Assembly (NCBI RefSeq): GCF_030272615.1
Contig: NC_081408.1
Span: forward strand, 402,343,889 to 402,407,888
Reading direction: 5' to 3'
Source: Cryptomeria japonica
Taxonomy: Eukaryota > Streptophyta > Pinopsida > Cupressales > Cupressaceae
Length of the DNA: 64,000 bases
Shown: one piece after another, positions 12,301-24,027 of the stretch
How positions within the stretch are numbered: position 1 is the stretch's first letter
Layout: each line of letters starts with the position of its first letter
Translations under genes and position numbers: made by a program
The notes under the pieces: generated by a model
Told to the model about the DNA's origin: nothing
What the model saw: the letters and a program-made list of their open reading frames with translations, nothing else
The model's database searches: none

Positions 12301-13343
12301 TCTTACAGCTTCATCAGCTATATCATCATCTTTGACAAGAGTTTTATCATTAACAATCAATCTAGAAATTCTACTTTTCACTTTATGCTTCATTGATGTC
12401 ATATGAAAGAATTTAGTATTTCTGTCACCAGCCTCTAACCAAATTGCCCTGGATCTTTGCCTCCAGTAAATTTCTTCTCTTGAAATAGTGTTGTGTAATT
12501 TGGCTAGAACCTCATCTTCTTTAGCCTTGGGGACATTCTTATAACCATGTTTCTGAATAGAATTTTGAATACATTCTAATTCCTCCTTGAGCTTCCTCTT
12601 AGATTAAAAAATATCCCCAAAAACCTTTTTATTCCAAACCTTGATGTTATCTTTGATGTTTCTTAACTTTTTTGCAACTTTGAACATGACAGAACCATCC
12701 ACGGTTATATTCCACCATTTGGAAATGGAAGCTTCCAAGGAAGGGTGTGAGATCCACATTTTTTCAAACCAGAAGGGAAAGAAACATTTTCCCTTAATAG
12801 AATCAACAACAAAAGAATAGGATAATGGTCCGATCCAATTCTATTAATAACAAATAGAGATAATCTATACTTAAGGACCCAGTCAAGAGTAATAAGAGAT
12901 CTATCAAGCCTTACCTAAATAAGTTCTCCTCCATCCCTTTGATTAGACCAAGTGTAGGAAGCTCCAGAAAGGTCAACATCAATGAGGGTATTGGCATTGA
13001 CAAAGTCCATAAGATCAAACCTTCTATCCACTTGAGCTTGGGTTCCACCAAATTTTTCAATTTCCTACAGAGGAGTGTTGAAATCTCCCATCAAAAGCCA
13101 ACTATCCTGGGTAAAAGTCCCTCTTTTCTGTTGGATTTTGTCCTAAAACTTGCTCTGAGCAGCTTTAGAGTTGGGGGCATAAATGTTGGTAACCACCCAG
13201 TCCTGTCCTTCAGCAATGCATTTGACTCTCATAGAAATGATATTACCATCTTCATCAATCAGGTCTCCATCAATAGTTTTCTTATTCCAAAATATGGCAA
13301 CCCCACCAGACACTCCATTAGAACTACTACCACACACACCCCC
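9317..13343 (-). pseudogene. LINE ORF2, main part: end of endonuclease, RT, zinc region, RNase H (broken)
   Basis: The ORF2 polyprotein makes the target nick and copies LINE RNA at the nick. At 13340-13143 is the endonuclease core (SGGVAIFWNKK, VTNIYAPN). At 12114-11341 is reverse transcriptase, with FVPGRHILDSIILVHE, LIKLDLAKAYDRVEW, RGLRQGDPISPIIF and the active-site run QFVDDTIL at about 11417-11440. At 10591-10250 is a zf-RVT-like segment (NIFFWLTTHNKILTIDNL ... NRCELC). At 9910-9317 is RNase H, with VNFDGAAKGN, a HVAEALAML glutamate and a late FREGNRVADLLA aspartate. The frame is interrupted by stops and a homopolymer shift near 9602-9607. Its first exon-like stretch lies across the gypsy insert at 30896-31056. 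Confidence 0.9.
13339..13343. repeat. Gypsy target-site duplication CCCCC, left copy
   Basis: CCCCC abuts the LTR start TGTGTGTGTG at 13344 and is repeated at 30896-30900, directly after the other LTR. Removing the element restores a continuous LINE ORF2 reading frame. Confidence 0.85.
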
Positions 13344-14465
13344 TGTGTGTGTGAAAAAGGGCTTGTAGTTGAAAGCACAACACTTCAATTAAGTCATTAT
13401 ATGTATGGTTAGACAAATATAAGCATGAATAATAAAACCATAACAAATCGACCAATTTCCTTCTAAAAGATGTGAGTATAAGATTGCTCTCAGATTTTTA
13501 TAAGAAATACCAATGACTAGACTACACCAAGATGAAGGATTTAATCTATATGAGAATGATATTAAGCTAAAAATGGATGCAAGATGGATGAATAATTCAA
13601 GCAATAACGAATTCAAGCAATAATGATTCAAGCAATATGAGCAAACTAAATATGGATGCAAATAATCTAAAAAAGCACAATGTATTCAATAACTTTAGAG
13701 CAAAAATCTCTAGGGTGACTTGATTGAGAGTTGAAGGCTGAATTTATAGAGAATTACAAGAGAGATGATGAAAAAGCTCAATTTAGGATTAATTGAAAAT
13801 AATTGAGAAATCATGTTCAGTTAACCTTGAGATAGATTCCAATTATAGTTTAATTGAAAAGCATCTAAATTATAAATTCAAGTTGCATTAGAAAATAATA
13901 TTAAACTAATTCCATGCATTTGTGATAAAAATAGATAATTCTTTGATTTATTCAAGAAAAGAGTCTTTTCAATGCAACTGAACTTCTTTTTCTGAAAAGC
14001 TTTGAGTTCCAATTTTAGAGAATAATTCAATAATTCAACTAATTGCTTTTCTAATTTCAAGTTCTAAATTTAGAAAAAGAAATAATATCTCAAGTTTGAT
14101 TTCTCTCTCAATTCAATTCTTTTATTTTATTTTCAATTCAACTCTTGCTTTGTAATTAATTCTTTTTTTGTAATAAATTAATTCCTTTTTGCATGATTAA
14201 ATGGCAAATTTATTAACTAATTAAATATGCAACGATATTTAATTATTTAAAATAGGATAATTGATTAAAATGATATTCTTGGAATGATTCAATTAATTAA
14301 ATAAATATTTAAATAATATGGAATAATTGATTTGCCATGTGACATTTGATGATTAAAGAATGAATAATGTGCTCAAGATTGATTTAATTGCCTTTGGTTA
14401 GGACCTTGGTGATGTTGTCGAGATTAGGGGCCCATGGTTTAGATGACCATTTTTAGGGTATTACA
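13344..14465 (-). repeat. 3' LTR of the gypsy element
   Basis: Begins TGTGTGTGTGAAAAAGGG and ends AGGGTATTACA on the plus strand. It aligns along its length with 29752-30895. It lacks about 37 bases present in the other LTR (right copy about 30109-30145). A minus-strand TATA box TATAAATT lies at 13741-13748. Confidence 0.93.
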
Positions 14466-14481
14466 TTTGCCCCTCTTTGAA
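14466..14481 (-). other. Polypurine tract of the gypsy element
   Basis: The minus strand reads TTCAAAGAGGGGCAAA immediately before the LTR start TGTAATACCC, the standard second-strand primer position. Confidence 0.8.
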
Positions 14482-15576
14482 TTAATGTGTGAGCAGCACG
14501 TTGGTTCAAAGAATATGTTGATGTCTAGGAGATACTAGTTCTGAACTTGATTGATCATGAACCAGAGAAAGAGCAAGGTGTTTAGCTTGATTTGAAGCGA
14601 TGAAGCTGAAATGAAGTCTGATTAAAGCGATATCGATACCGAACTTGATTGAACTTAGGAATGATAGAGAACAAAGATACCGAACTTAAACTTGATTGAT
14701 AAAGAAACAAATCTTACTGATCTAGAACTTGATTGAACTAGACACAACGAGCGAAGATAAAAATCGATCTTGAACTTGATTGATCAAGATATGATGAGCG
14801 AAAAATAAACTGTCCAGCTTGATTTGATGCGATGAAACTGGACACCTGCTTAGATTGAGTGTGTGATCAAAGATACTCTTTAAACTTTTGATTGAGTTTA
14901 AATGAATAATCAACTTGATGAAAAGTGATGAAACTGATTAACGTTAAGAGATTGATTCAAATGAAGACAAATATTAGCTTGATATGAAGTGATGAAACTA
15001 ATATGCCCCTAGCGATTGATTTGATTCAGATGATCTAGGGATCTCAACTTGATATGAAGCGATGAAGATGAGATGCCCCTTTAGCAATAAGAATTTGATT
15101 GATTTTCTTTAGTTAAAAAGATTTTTTTGCTCGACTTTTGATGAAGATTTGAAAATTTTCTCAACTTTGAAGATGTGAGGTCATGAGGTCACAAGTATGC
15201 CCCCTCAGGAGCGAAATCGAAAGATAGTGAGGGTACATAATGATTATAGGCAATTTTTGGTGATGATAAGTTTTTTGAGCACAAATGATTGTGAGGAATT
15301 TTTGAAAATTTTGCATTGATTGATAAGAAATTGAGTGCAAAGTTGTTGTGTAGAATTAAATTGAGATTCAACATTGATTTATGAGAAATTGAGCGCAATT
15401 TGAAGAAAGAATGAGCATTTGATGAAAAGCGCTAAGTGGTCCAAATTTTGTGAAATTGACTAGCAAAATGATCTCGAATTTTGATTTCGATCCCGAAAAT
15501 GGAATAAGAACGGGCGAATTAGCTAAGGGTACAATTTTCATGTCCATCGGAGAAAGTTGAAAAACTAGGGTTTTGG
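14482..15576. repeat. Non-coding gypsy 3' region with a repeated CTTGAT..GAAGCGATGAAACTG motif
   Basis: Related copies of a 20-25 base phrase (for example CTTGATTTGATGCGATGAAA) recur at about 14584, 14815, 14911, 14976 and 15045. They are interspersed with 'gaacttgattgatca' variants. No open frame is supported. Confidence 0.7.
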
Positions 15577-15586
15577 CTATATATGG
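15577..15586 (+). promoter_or_regulatory. TATA box for the antisense plant-mobile-domain gene
   Basis: CTATATATGG lies about 72 bases upstream of the ATG at 15658 and on the same strand as that gene, a normal distance for a plant core promoter. This is inferred from position and sequence only. Confidence 0.5.
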
Positions 15587-15657
15587 GGTAAAAGTATCAT
15601 TTTCAATTCATTTTAACCCTCCAAGTTTGAAAATTCAAAAAGCCTTCTGCAAAGAAA

Positions 15658-15732
15658 ATGGTGGTCCCTACTCATGAGCATCGATTTGAGTGCCAGAGAT
15701 GATATAATAGACCTTGACACTATGAGCCAATG
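15658..15732 (+). pseudogene. Antisense plant-mobile-domain gene, exon 1
   Basis: The ATG at 15658 opens 25 codons (MVVPTHEHRFECQR, then a decayed stretch with two TGA stops, ending YEPM). They stop exactly at a consensus donor, ATG|GTAAGT at 15733. The exon ends in phase 0, matching the phase of the acceptor at 16196-16197. The TGA codons fit decay of CGA Arg codons. The exon is short but agrees in strand, phase and promoter position with exon 2. Confidence 0.55.
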
Positions 15733-16197
15733 GTAAGTGATCAATCTTAAGCCTCTTTATGTTCTCAATTTTGAATTTTTCTGTTGATTTTTCAATTTTT
15801 TGGCACGTTGGAAGTTGGCTTTCTCATTTTGTCGTGCGAGACAGGATCCTATCTCGTATGACAAACTGTTGAAGTTTGTTTTGTTGTTTGAGGCCATTAG
15901 TTTTATCATTCTAACCCCACCCTTCTATCGTACGACAACATTCATAAAATACCATTTTGTCATCTGGGGTATAATAATTTGTCGTATGGGGATCTTTTGT
16001 CGTACTATGCCCATTCCTAACTCGTACAAATTGATGTCCTTCTATTTTTTGTCATTTGGGAAACAATGAGCATTTTTGAAGGTCTAAACTTGAAATTTTG
16101 ATTTTACAATTGATGTAGTTGGATTTATGTGATGTTTTACTTCTCTTGTAGGCTTATGTGGAATGTTTTCTGATGCTTCATTGTTTGATTTTTGTAG
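15733..16197 (+). other. Predicted intron of the antisense gene
   Basis: The donor GTAAGT and the T-rich acceptor TTTGATTTTTGTAG bound 465 bases. The interior is T-rich and holds several CGTACGACA-like words (about 15831, 15852, 15927, 15980, 15997, 16019). The same words cluster in the gypsy leader. Exons on both sides are in phase 0. An alternative acceptor TTCTCTTGTAG ends at 16151. Confidence 0.5.
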
Positions 16198-18052
16198 GTT
16201 CGATTACCTCATGTGCTCTTTAGATATGTTTATCCACCCACCATGACATTAGTTTGATAGTTGTCAGAGGTTGACCAGGCTCATATTGATTTGTGTGGTT
16301 TGACCCGCCTTGGTTTACCAGATATCCGTGTGAATCATAGTATGGTCACAACATTAGTTGAGTGATTCCATTCAGAGCATAATACCTTCCATTTACTAGT
16401 TGGGGAGATGACCATCACTCTTGAGGATGTATATAGGATTCTCCATATCCTATTTGCTAGGGATAAGGTGGATTACGATGCAGCGCTGCTACCTAGATTA
16501 CAAGCGGTCATGCATGTCTTCAGGGATCTTGATATATTGACATGTTCCATCAGTTGGGACATCACGATGAGAAGGTATAGTGAGGAGTTTCCTCTGGCTT
16601 GTGTTCTAGCAGGGTTTATCAGCTGTTTTTTGATTCCAGATAGAGGAAAACAGGGATTCCAGTGTGGATGGGGCAGGATGCTGGAGAGATTGATGGAGAC
16701 CCCTCAGAGGCTTGGCTAGGGTTCCTGCATATTAGCCCACATGTATCACGAGATGCATGAGATTGTGTACAGGGAGGGCAAGAGCATGGTTGTAGGTGTT
16801 TTGATTTTATAGGTTTGGGCTTAGGAGCACCTCCCAGTTTGTCGGCTGATTGTAGATGATAGCATAGAGCCTAGGAAGCCGATTGTATATAGGTATGCAG
16901 GTTATATCATGCAGCCCCATCTAGGCAAGACCAATTTTTGGCGACAACAACTGGATGACCTGATAGCCATGGTATGGAGACCTTATAGGGGCTTAGAGCC
17001 ATGGGATGACTGGCCGATAGTATGTGGGGATCTTTTTATTATGCGCCCACTTATTGGCAGATCGCAGACTGTGGTGGAGCGATTTGTAGTATCTTGAGTG
17101 ATGAGGCAGTATGGTAGGCCTCAGGGGATCTCAGAGGAGTACACAACATACATGAGATATGCTGATGAGGAGAGGCAGGGATGGTCATCGAGGTTATCCT
17201 ATGCCTTGAGTATGAAGGAGCTGACTGGTTTATAATGTCTTAGATGGGATTACATGGATGATGTTGCGGATGTGGGGGTATTGCCCTAGTACAGGGATTG
17301 GTTCTAGTAGCATCCATTCCCTATATTCAGAGATCTAGCTGAGCAGGCTCCGTGTATTGAGGAGATTGAGGATGATGTCCCCGCACAGGGACAGGGATAG
17401 AGATAGGGATAAAGAGCCAAGGCTCTAAGGCGGGCAGGTGGCGATCCCAGTGCTAGTAGTAGTAGGGTTCCAGCTAGGGTTGGATAGCAAAGGGGTGAGG
17501 GCGGATCCCTAGGGAGTATAGGCGTGATATTGGGCAGAGCTGAGAAGGAGCGAGTAGAATCGAGACAAGTCCGATAATGATGAGAGGAGCAGGGTGGAGC
17601 TGGAGGTGGAGATAAGGGTGGAGAGCCTGTGAGAGAGCAGGGGACTAACACAGGACGGTTGATGGGAGCATGTATAGCGGAGCTACAGTCATAGTTGATA
17701 GTGGCTAAGACTCAGCTGGCAGAGCAAGATCGACAGCTAGCAGAGCTTAGGGTGGAGCGAGATCATCAACTGGTGGAGCTCAGAGCAGAGTGTGATAGTC
17801 AGCTGGTGGAGCTTAGAGCAGAGTGCGATGGTCAAGTTGTGGTGATGAGAGCATAGTGAGACACTCTTCAGCAGGAGGTTTTGCACCAAACTAGTTGGGC
17901 GGCATACTATGTTGCAGCTTCCAGTTGCACAGCAGGTTGTCCCCTACTCTCAGTACATGGCATGGTCAGAGGGAGCTCGGGCACCTCGTTAGGATCCTGT
18001 TCAACAAGTTCCTCCTCCTCCACCTGGCGATGAGGGAGAGGTTGAGAGCTAG
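16198..18052 (+). pseudogene. Antisense plant-mobile-domain (PMD) protein with coiled-coil tail, exon 2, broken
   Basis: Plant mobile domain proteins are found as host genes (the MAIN family) and inside transposable elements; their biochemical activity is not settled. The domain runs from about 16260 to 17100: LSEVDQAHIDLCGLTRLGL, FHSEHNTFHLLVGEMTITLE, VYRILHILFARD, LACVLAGFISCFLIPDRGK, GWGRMLERL, CILAHMYHEMHEIVY and LGKTNFWRQQLDDLIAMVW. One frame stays open through about 1.7 kb apart from stops (for example 16363, 16717, 16810, 16819, 17095), several of which replace an expected Trp or Gln. At 17734-17832 three 11-residue repeats (QLVELRAECDS type) predict a coiled coil. A shift near 17930 leads to a Pro-rich end (QQVPPPPPGDEGEVES, stop at 18050). 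It is transcribed against gag-pol, so it must use its own promoter. Not functional as read. Confidence 0.8.
17734..17832 (+). repeat. Three 33-bp tandem repeats encoding 11-residue coiled-coil units
   Basis: Units at 17734-17766, 17767-17799 and 17800-17832 encode QLAELRVERDH, QLVELRAECDS and QLVELRAECDG. A partial fourth (QVVVMRA) follows. The period of 11 fits a hendecad coiled coil. Confidence 0.9.
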
Positions 18053-18179
18053 ATATTCTTTTTGTAGCTATGAGATTTTTTTGTAGACACACCCATTTTT
18101 TGTAGCCTATACGATTCTCACTCTGATGGGAGTTTGTATATGTCATTTGACATCACTTTGTACTCTGAGACTTTATACG

Positions 18180-18419
18180 ATATATATATATATATACATA
18201 TATACATGTATATATGTATATATATGTATATATATACATGTATATATATGTATCTATACATACATGTATATATATACATATATATATGTATATATACATA
18301 CATGTATATATATACATATATATATACATGTATATATATACATGTATGTATAGATACATATATATATATGTATATATATACATATATATATATATACATA
18401 TATATATGTATATATATAC

Positions 18420-18453
<34 letters not shown>

Positions 18454-18500
18454 GTATATATATACATATATATATATATACATATGTATATATATATATG

Positions 18501-18540
<40 letters not shown>

Positions 18541-18541
18541 C
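18180..18541. repeat. AT-rich TATA/TATG/TACA microsatellite inside the gypsy
   Basis: About 360 bases of (TA)n interrupted by single C or G in ATATACATGTATAT-type palindromes. Both strands give Tyr/Ile/Met/His frames that are not genes. It lies just after the antisense gene. Confidence 0.96.
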
Positions 18542-19892
18542 GAGATCTGTTTTGACTTCATCGTACTTGTGCTGATTCAATTATGAGATGCTTTCTATAT
18601 GCTTTATTCTACATGTATGCATTTCTTTCAATATGGATGTATGTAATGCAAATTTTTCATTTTTCTATGCAATAAGATAAATGCAAATGAGTAATAATGA
18701 AATGTATGAATCTATATAAAATGCTTATGTATACAGCTAACATCTCAATACACAAGTACTCGATCAAAGAAATGATGAAAAGAGACCACTTAGCTAAGAA
18801 AATGATGATGCATCCAACTCTCATAAAATAAAGAGATCATTATTATCACACCAAAATCACTTTAAATTCACAAAATACATAATGAAATGCAAAATCAGAT
18901 GCAAAATGCAACCTAAACCTAGTCACTAGATTTAAAATGCTTAAGATTCATCACTGAGCATAACAAACATAACAGGCAGATTAGAGTTCCTTTCTTTTCA
19001 ATGTGCAATTTTAATTATCTTGTCCTCAATGACCCTTTTTTCGTTCATATCCTTGGATAGATTTCGCAGGGACCCGAATTGCATCATAAAGAAATTCCCT
19101 CAAAATAGACAAAGAAATGATGTGGACCTCCCTGTAGCATTGAAATAAGTGGAGTCAAGGTATGTGAGGCAATTTCACCTTGATGTGAAGGCTCTTATCA
19201 TAGACAATAACTGATTTTATGTTTCCAGATCATTGGGATCATTCCTACAAGCATAAAACAAAGAAAATATTACACCCCTAATCCTTGCTCCTCTTAGTCA
19301 TGATAAACTTCCTTGAGTTACTCAAAGGGATGATAATAGAAAACCAATATAAAAGATGACACAAAAAGAAAATTTCATGCATAGCTCAAACTGTTTAGTG
19401 ATTGTTTTCCGTTGTGTTGTTTTGCTTGTTTACTCAGTGATAAAACTCTTTAGTAGTCGGGAGACAGGTGAGTGACTCGGAGTGGATGACCAGGTTTCAC
19501 TGATGGAAAGATGACTTGGTTGATACTGCTTAGGACATGTAAATGCTCATTCGATTAAACTAAGACTAGGACATTGATCAGTTTGAAGCCATGAGGGTTC
19601 CAACGAACCAGGATGTCATGAAAAGTGACTGAAATATATGTACAAGCGAAAGCAAAGATGCAGGAAAGCAAGAATGCCAAGATTGCATTGATAGATGGAG
19701 TGTTGAGTACAAGAGGCGCTTGTTTACCAAGTTTTCACCTGCTTGGCAGAGATTCTTTTTTTTTTACCAAGGTGCCTATTTACTAGGTTTTCACCAGGGC
19801 ATTTTCTCTCTTTATATTTTTTTTCTTTTTCTTTTTTCTATTTTTTTTTTTCAGGTGTTTTTCAGCTATACATGTTGCTGGAGCAGAGAATG
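18542..19892. other. Non-coding gypsy region between microsatellite and integrase stop
   Basis: No supported gene. It includes a partly duplicated phrase with GTTTTCACC (about 19720-19740 and 19755-19800) and long T-rich tracts (about 19745-19860), which are A-rich on the coding strand of the element. Confidence 0.55.
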
Positions 19893-21311
19893 CTAAGTAA
19901 AGAATTTCTTTAAGTGGATGGTGTTAATCAGTTCACGGAGCTGTTCTCCTTCCGAGTTTGAGAGTTGATAGGAACCAGAGGCAAATACTGCAGTGACAAT
20001 GTAGGGACCCAGCCAGTTGGGTTCAAACTTCCCTATTGTCTCGAAACTGCTGATTTTTAGGATTTTCTCTCAAAACTAGGTCACCAACCTGAAACTCTCT
20101 TTATCTAACTTTCTTGCTATATCCTCTGGACATTCTCTTCTGATATACTCTAAGATGATCAGATGCCACTTGCTGATGCTCATCCAACAATTCAAGTTCT
20201 TACAATCTATATATTCTATGATCTTCATCAGTAACAAGACCTTGCAAAGAATTTCATAGAGATGGTATTTCTACTTCAATAGGTAATACTGCTTCGGACC
20301 CATACACCAAAGAAAAAGGTGTAGCCTCAGTAGGTGTTCTGATACTTGTTCTATAAGCCCATAATGCAGGATTGAGCTACAGATGCCAATCCTTCCCAGA
20401 TTTGTTCACTGTTATGTGCAAGATAATCAATAGGTTTTTGTTAGATGCCTTGACTTGTCCATTACCTTGAGGATAATATATTGATGACTAATGTTGTTTT
20501 ATTTTAAATTTCTTATAGAGCTTGTCTAGGTCTTTATTCTTGAATTGTCCTCCATTATCAGTCATGATGGACAAAGGTATCCCATACTACAGATGATATA
20601 ATTTAAGATGAAGAGAGCAACTTATTTACCAGTTGCTTTGATGAGTGGAACTGCTTCTACCGACTTGGTGAAATACTCAATGGCAGTTATGATGAATTTA
20701 TGTCCATTAGATGAAGCAGGATATATCTGACCAATGAGATCAAAAGCCCATTGCTAAAAAGGCCAATGTGTAGTGAAGGTTATGAGATCCCTTGCTGGAG
20801 CATGTATGAGGTTCCCATGTAGCTGACATTTTTCACAAGTCTTAGCAAATTTAATAGCATCTCTCTCCATGTCTGGCTAGTAGTAGCCAACCCGTAGTAG
20901 TTTTCAAGCTAAAGTAAGACCATTTGAATGAGATCCACAAATACCTTCATGAACTTATGATAACGCATGTTTAGACTCTTCAGTTTCTAGACACCTAAGC
21001 AATGTACCATCCAAACCTCGTCTAAATAAATCATTAGCAATGATAACATATCGTGAAGCATTTCGGATCAGGTTTCTTTTCTCATTACGGGTAAGATTTT
21101 CAAGTATAATTTGGTCTCGTAGATAAGAGTAGATGTGGCTGTATCGGGATGAGTCATGTCCAATAATATAATAGACTATTTGGGATTCGGGGGAATCATA
21201 GGCCAGGTAATGTAACTCTTCCACCAGGAATTAAAAGCAAAAATTGGATTCTTGTAACTCAGGTATAGACGCCAAGGTGGCCATAGAATCTGCTACTCTG
21301 TTTGTGGATCT
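19893..21311 (-). pseudogene. Gypsy integrase, broken
   Basis: The integrase inserts the cDNA. The N-terminal piece (21224-20955) contains YLRDQIILENLTRNE and LFRRGLDGTLLRCL. Then comes the zinc-binding HHCC region (HEGICGSHSNG ... CEKCQLHG, about 20940-20830) and the core start WAFDLIGQIYPASSNGHKF at about 20730. Past a heavily mutated stretch, conserved text returns with [19 protein letters not shown] (about 20370) and a C-terminal GPYIVTAVFASGSYQLS. The frame ends with a stop at 19893-19895, still in the RT frame. Numerous stops make it inactive. Confidence 0.85.
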
Positions 21312-21815
21312 AGGAATCTATTGGAATGATACAAAAGAAAAATATTTCTTGAGATCATCCACCATCCTCTTATAAGGCATCAGTTTCTCATCTTGAGTCT
21401 GATATGTATCATAGATTTTATTTATGATCAGCTGAGAATCACCATAGATGTGTAATTCTGGAACCTTCCATTCAATAGCTAGCTTTATCCCATTCACCAA
21501 AGCTTCATATTCTGCAATGTTATTTGTGCAAGGGAACAAAATCTTATAAGACTTTGGGATTGTATACTTATGAGGAGTAATAAATAGTATTCTAGCACCA
21601 GAACCATTTTGCGTAAAAGACCCATCGAAGAACATCTTCCAGGGTTGTTGAGTAAGATGCATTATTGGTTCATCTGAAAACTCTATATGCAGTGGTTGAG
21701 TGTCTTCAAGTGGAGCTTCAACAAGTTGATCAAAAATTACCTGTCCTTTTATGGCCTTGTATTCCACATACTCAATATCAAATTCTATAAGTATCATGAC
21801 CCATTTTGCCAATCT
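21312..21815 (-). pseudogene. Second (archaeal-type) RNase H of the gypsy polyprotein
   Basis: The frame reads KMFFDGSFTQNGSGARILF, then NNIAEYEALVNGIKLAIEW and ELHIYGDSQLIIN. These supply the Asp, Glu and Asp expected of the extra RNase H of Tat-lineage elements. This piece has no internal stop. Its neighbour upstream is the older RNase H, whose usual catalytic residues are not apparent, which fits this domain having taken over RNA removal. Confidence 0.85.
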
Positions 21816-23842
21816 TCAGGGAAGTGTTGCTTTGTTGAGAAGATATTTGAGCGGATCAATTATAGCCACCAACTTAACTGAATGTGCTAACATGTAGTGT
21901 CTCAGTTTTTGCGATGCAAAAACTAATGCTAAGCATTCTTTTTCTATTATAGTGTAGTTCATTTCATACGACACCAATGTTCTGCTGATGTAATAGATAG
22001 CTCGTTCCTTTTTATTGTCATCCTGTTGTGCCAGAAGTGCCCCTAGTGATGAATTAGTTGCTGATATGTATAAGATCAATGGTTCACCCTGAATAGGTGG
22101 CATAAATATTGGTGGATTCGATAGGTACTCTTTGAGTTGGTAAAGATGTTATTCACATTCTTGATCCCAATTGTATATTACTCCTTTCGTCAATACTTTT
22201 GTGAAAGGTTGAGCTTTGTTTGCTAGCTGAGAAATGAAGCGTCTGATTGATTGGAGACATCCCTGTAGACTTCTCATTTGACTGATGTTCTTCAGAGGTG
22301 GCATTTCCATTATGGCTTGGACCTTCTCAGGATCAACCTTGATTCCCTTCTTTGAAATGATGTAGCCAAGTAGTTTACCAGGTGTCACTCCAAATGCACA
22401 CTTTTTTGGATTTAATCAGAGTTTGAACTTTTCCATTCTATCTAGTATAGGACCTAGCTCTTGAATATGTGTTGATCTCATCATAGTCTTCACTAAAGTG
22501 TCATCAACATAATCTTCCATATTCTTGTGCATCATGTCATGAAAAATAGTAGTGACTGCTCTTTGATAGGTTGCTCCTGCATTCTTTAGCCCAAATGGCA
22601 TGACATTCTAGCAAAAGGTTCCCCATGCATAGGTGAAAGCTATCTTTTCTTGATCTCCAGGAGCTATTTTGATTTGATTATATCCAGAGAATCCGTCCAT
22701 TAGTGAGTACATCTCATACCCAGTAGTCATGTCGACTATCATATCAATGTTTTGTAATGGAAAGTCATCCTTCGGACAAGATTTCTAGAGATCTCCAAAG
22801 TCAGTGCAAACTCTAATAGATTTGTCTGCCTTTGATATAGGTATTATGTTTGAAATCCATTCGCCATAATCTATAGCTCTAATGAATCCAACTTTTAGTA
22901 GTTTTTCTAGCTCAGCCTTGACTAGCAGTGCCACATGAGGGTGCATCTTACAGAGTTTTTGCTTGATTGGTTTAACCCCTAGTGTGATAGAAAGATGGTG
23001 CATGATGAGATCAGGATCCAAGCCTGGCATATCAGAGTATGTCCATGCAAAGTTTATTTTCTTTTCTGAGAATAGATGAGTGAAATCCTTCAATTCTTCT
23101 GCTGATAGTGATTGAGCTACATGAATGATGTGTGGTGTCTCTTGACTCCCAATGTTCATTGGCTGGGTTGGATCGATCAATATGGAAGATCTCTCCTGGA
23201 AGTGACTTGGAAGTATATCAAGTATCTCACCTTCAGGCGCCTCAAAGAGGTTTTCACCCTTAGGTATGTCCTTTATTTTCTCTTTTTTAGATTCTGACAC
23301 TGCCACAATGTGGTTTTCGCCATCAGATCTCTTATTTTTATTTTTCTTGTTTTTGCGACTAAGATACTTGATATCCGATTCAGTCATTTTTTCACTTTGT
23401 TCACTGGTGGAAGAGTCCATAGGTTTAGCTGCATTGAGATAATAGGCTAACATATAGTCATTGGCAAAAGTAGGTATATTCATGGGCTGGTTTTGTAAAG
23501 TACAATCAATTAGTTCTAGATGTAGTAAGGATAAATGTTGGATAGGTTCAAGAGCGTTCATGGTATTGTCATCACAACTGCAGATTGAAAAGTTGAGTTC
23601 TAGAAGGATACCTTGCGTAAGTGTCTTGAGACCAGGAAGAGTTAGAACATGAATATTAAAGTTCACGTTAATATTTAGTTGATCTAATCCAATAGACATA
23701 CTTGTAGCATTGTTCCCCATGCCAGACTGGACGTCATATCGTGGTTCGACAACAATAAGATCAATAGACAAATTTTCATCATTTACATCAGATGATTCAG
23801 AATTTGACACTGAGTAGACATTGTCCTATTTTGTCCTAAATA
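21816..23842 (-). pseudogene. Gypsy reverse transcriptase and first RNase H, broken
   Basis: Order on the minus strand: an RT leader (FAWTYSDMPGLDPDLIMHHL, at about 23050), VGFIRAIDYGEWISNIIPI, RVCTDFGDL, MPFGLKNAGATYQRAV at about 22600, and the active site EDYVDDTLVKT at 22485-22516. Then come KLLGYIISKKGIKVDPEKV and the first RNase H (LYISATNSSLGALLAQQDD, IYYISRTLVSYEMNYTIIEKE without its last residues). Stops occur near 22785, 22604, 22415 and 22146. The 5' boundary coincides with a frameshift caused by a 10-bp tandem duplication at 23822-23842. Confidence 0.9.
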
Positions 23843-24027
23843 GGAGTGTTGTTATAGTCATCAGAGTCATCAGATGAAGTTTTTGAGTCTTGTTTAAGTG
23901 ATTTAGTGAGTATATGTATGGTATGAACACAGACATCTTTAATGCTGCAAGTTCCTTCAAGATTTGTCTCATTTATCATTTGTATTTGACATACCTGTTG
24001 ACATGATCTTACTGTTTTTGTGATTTT

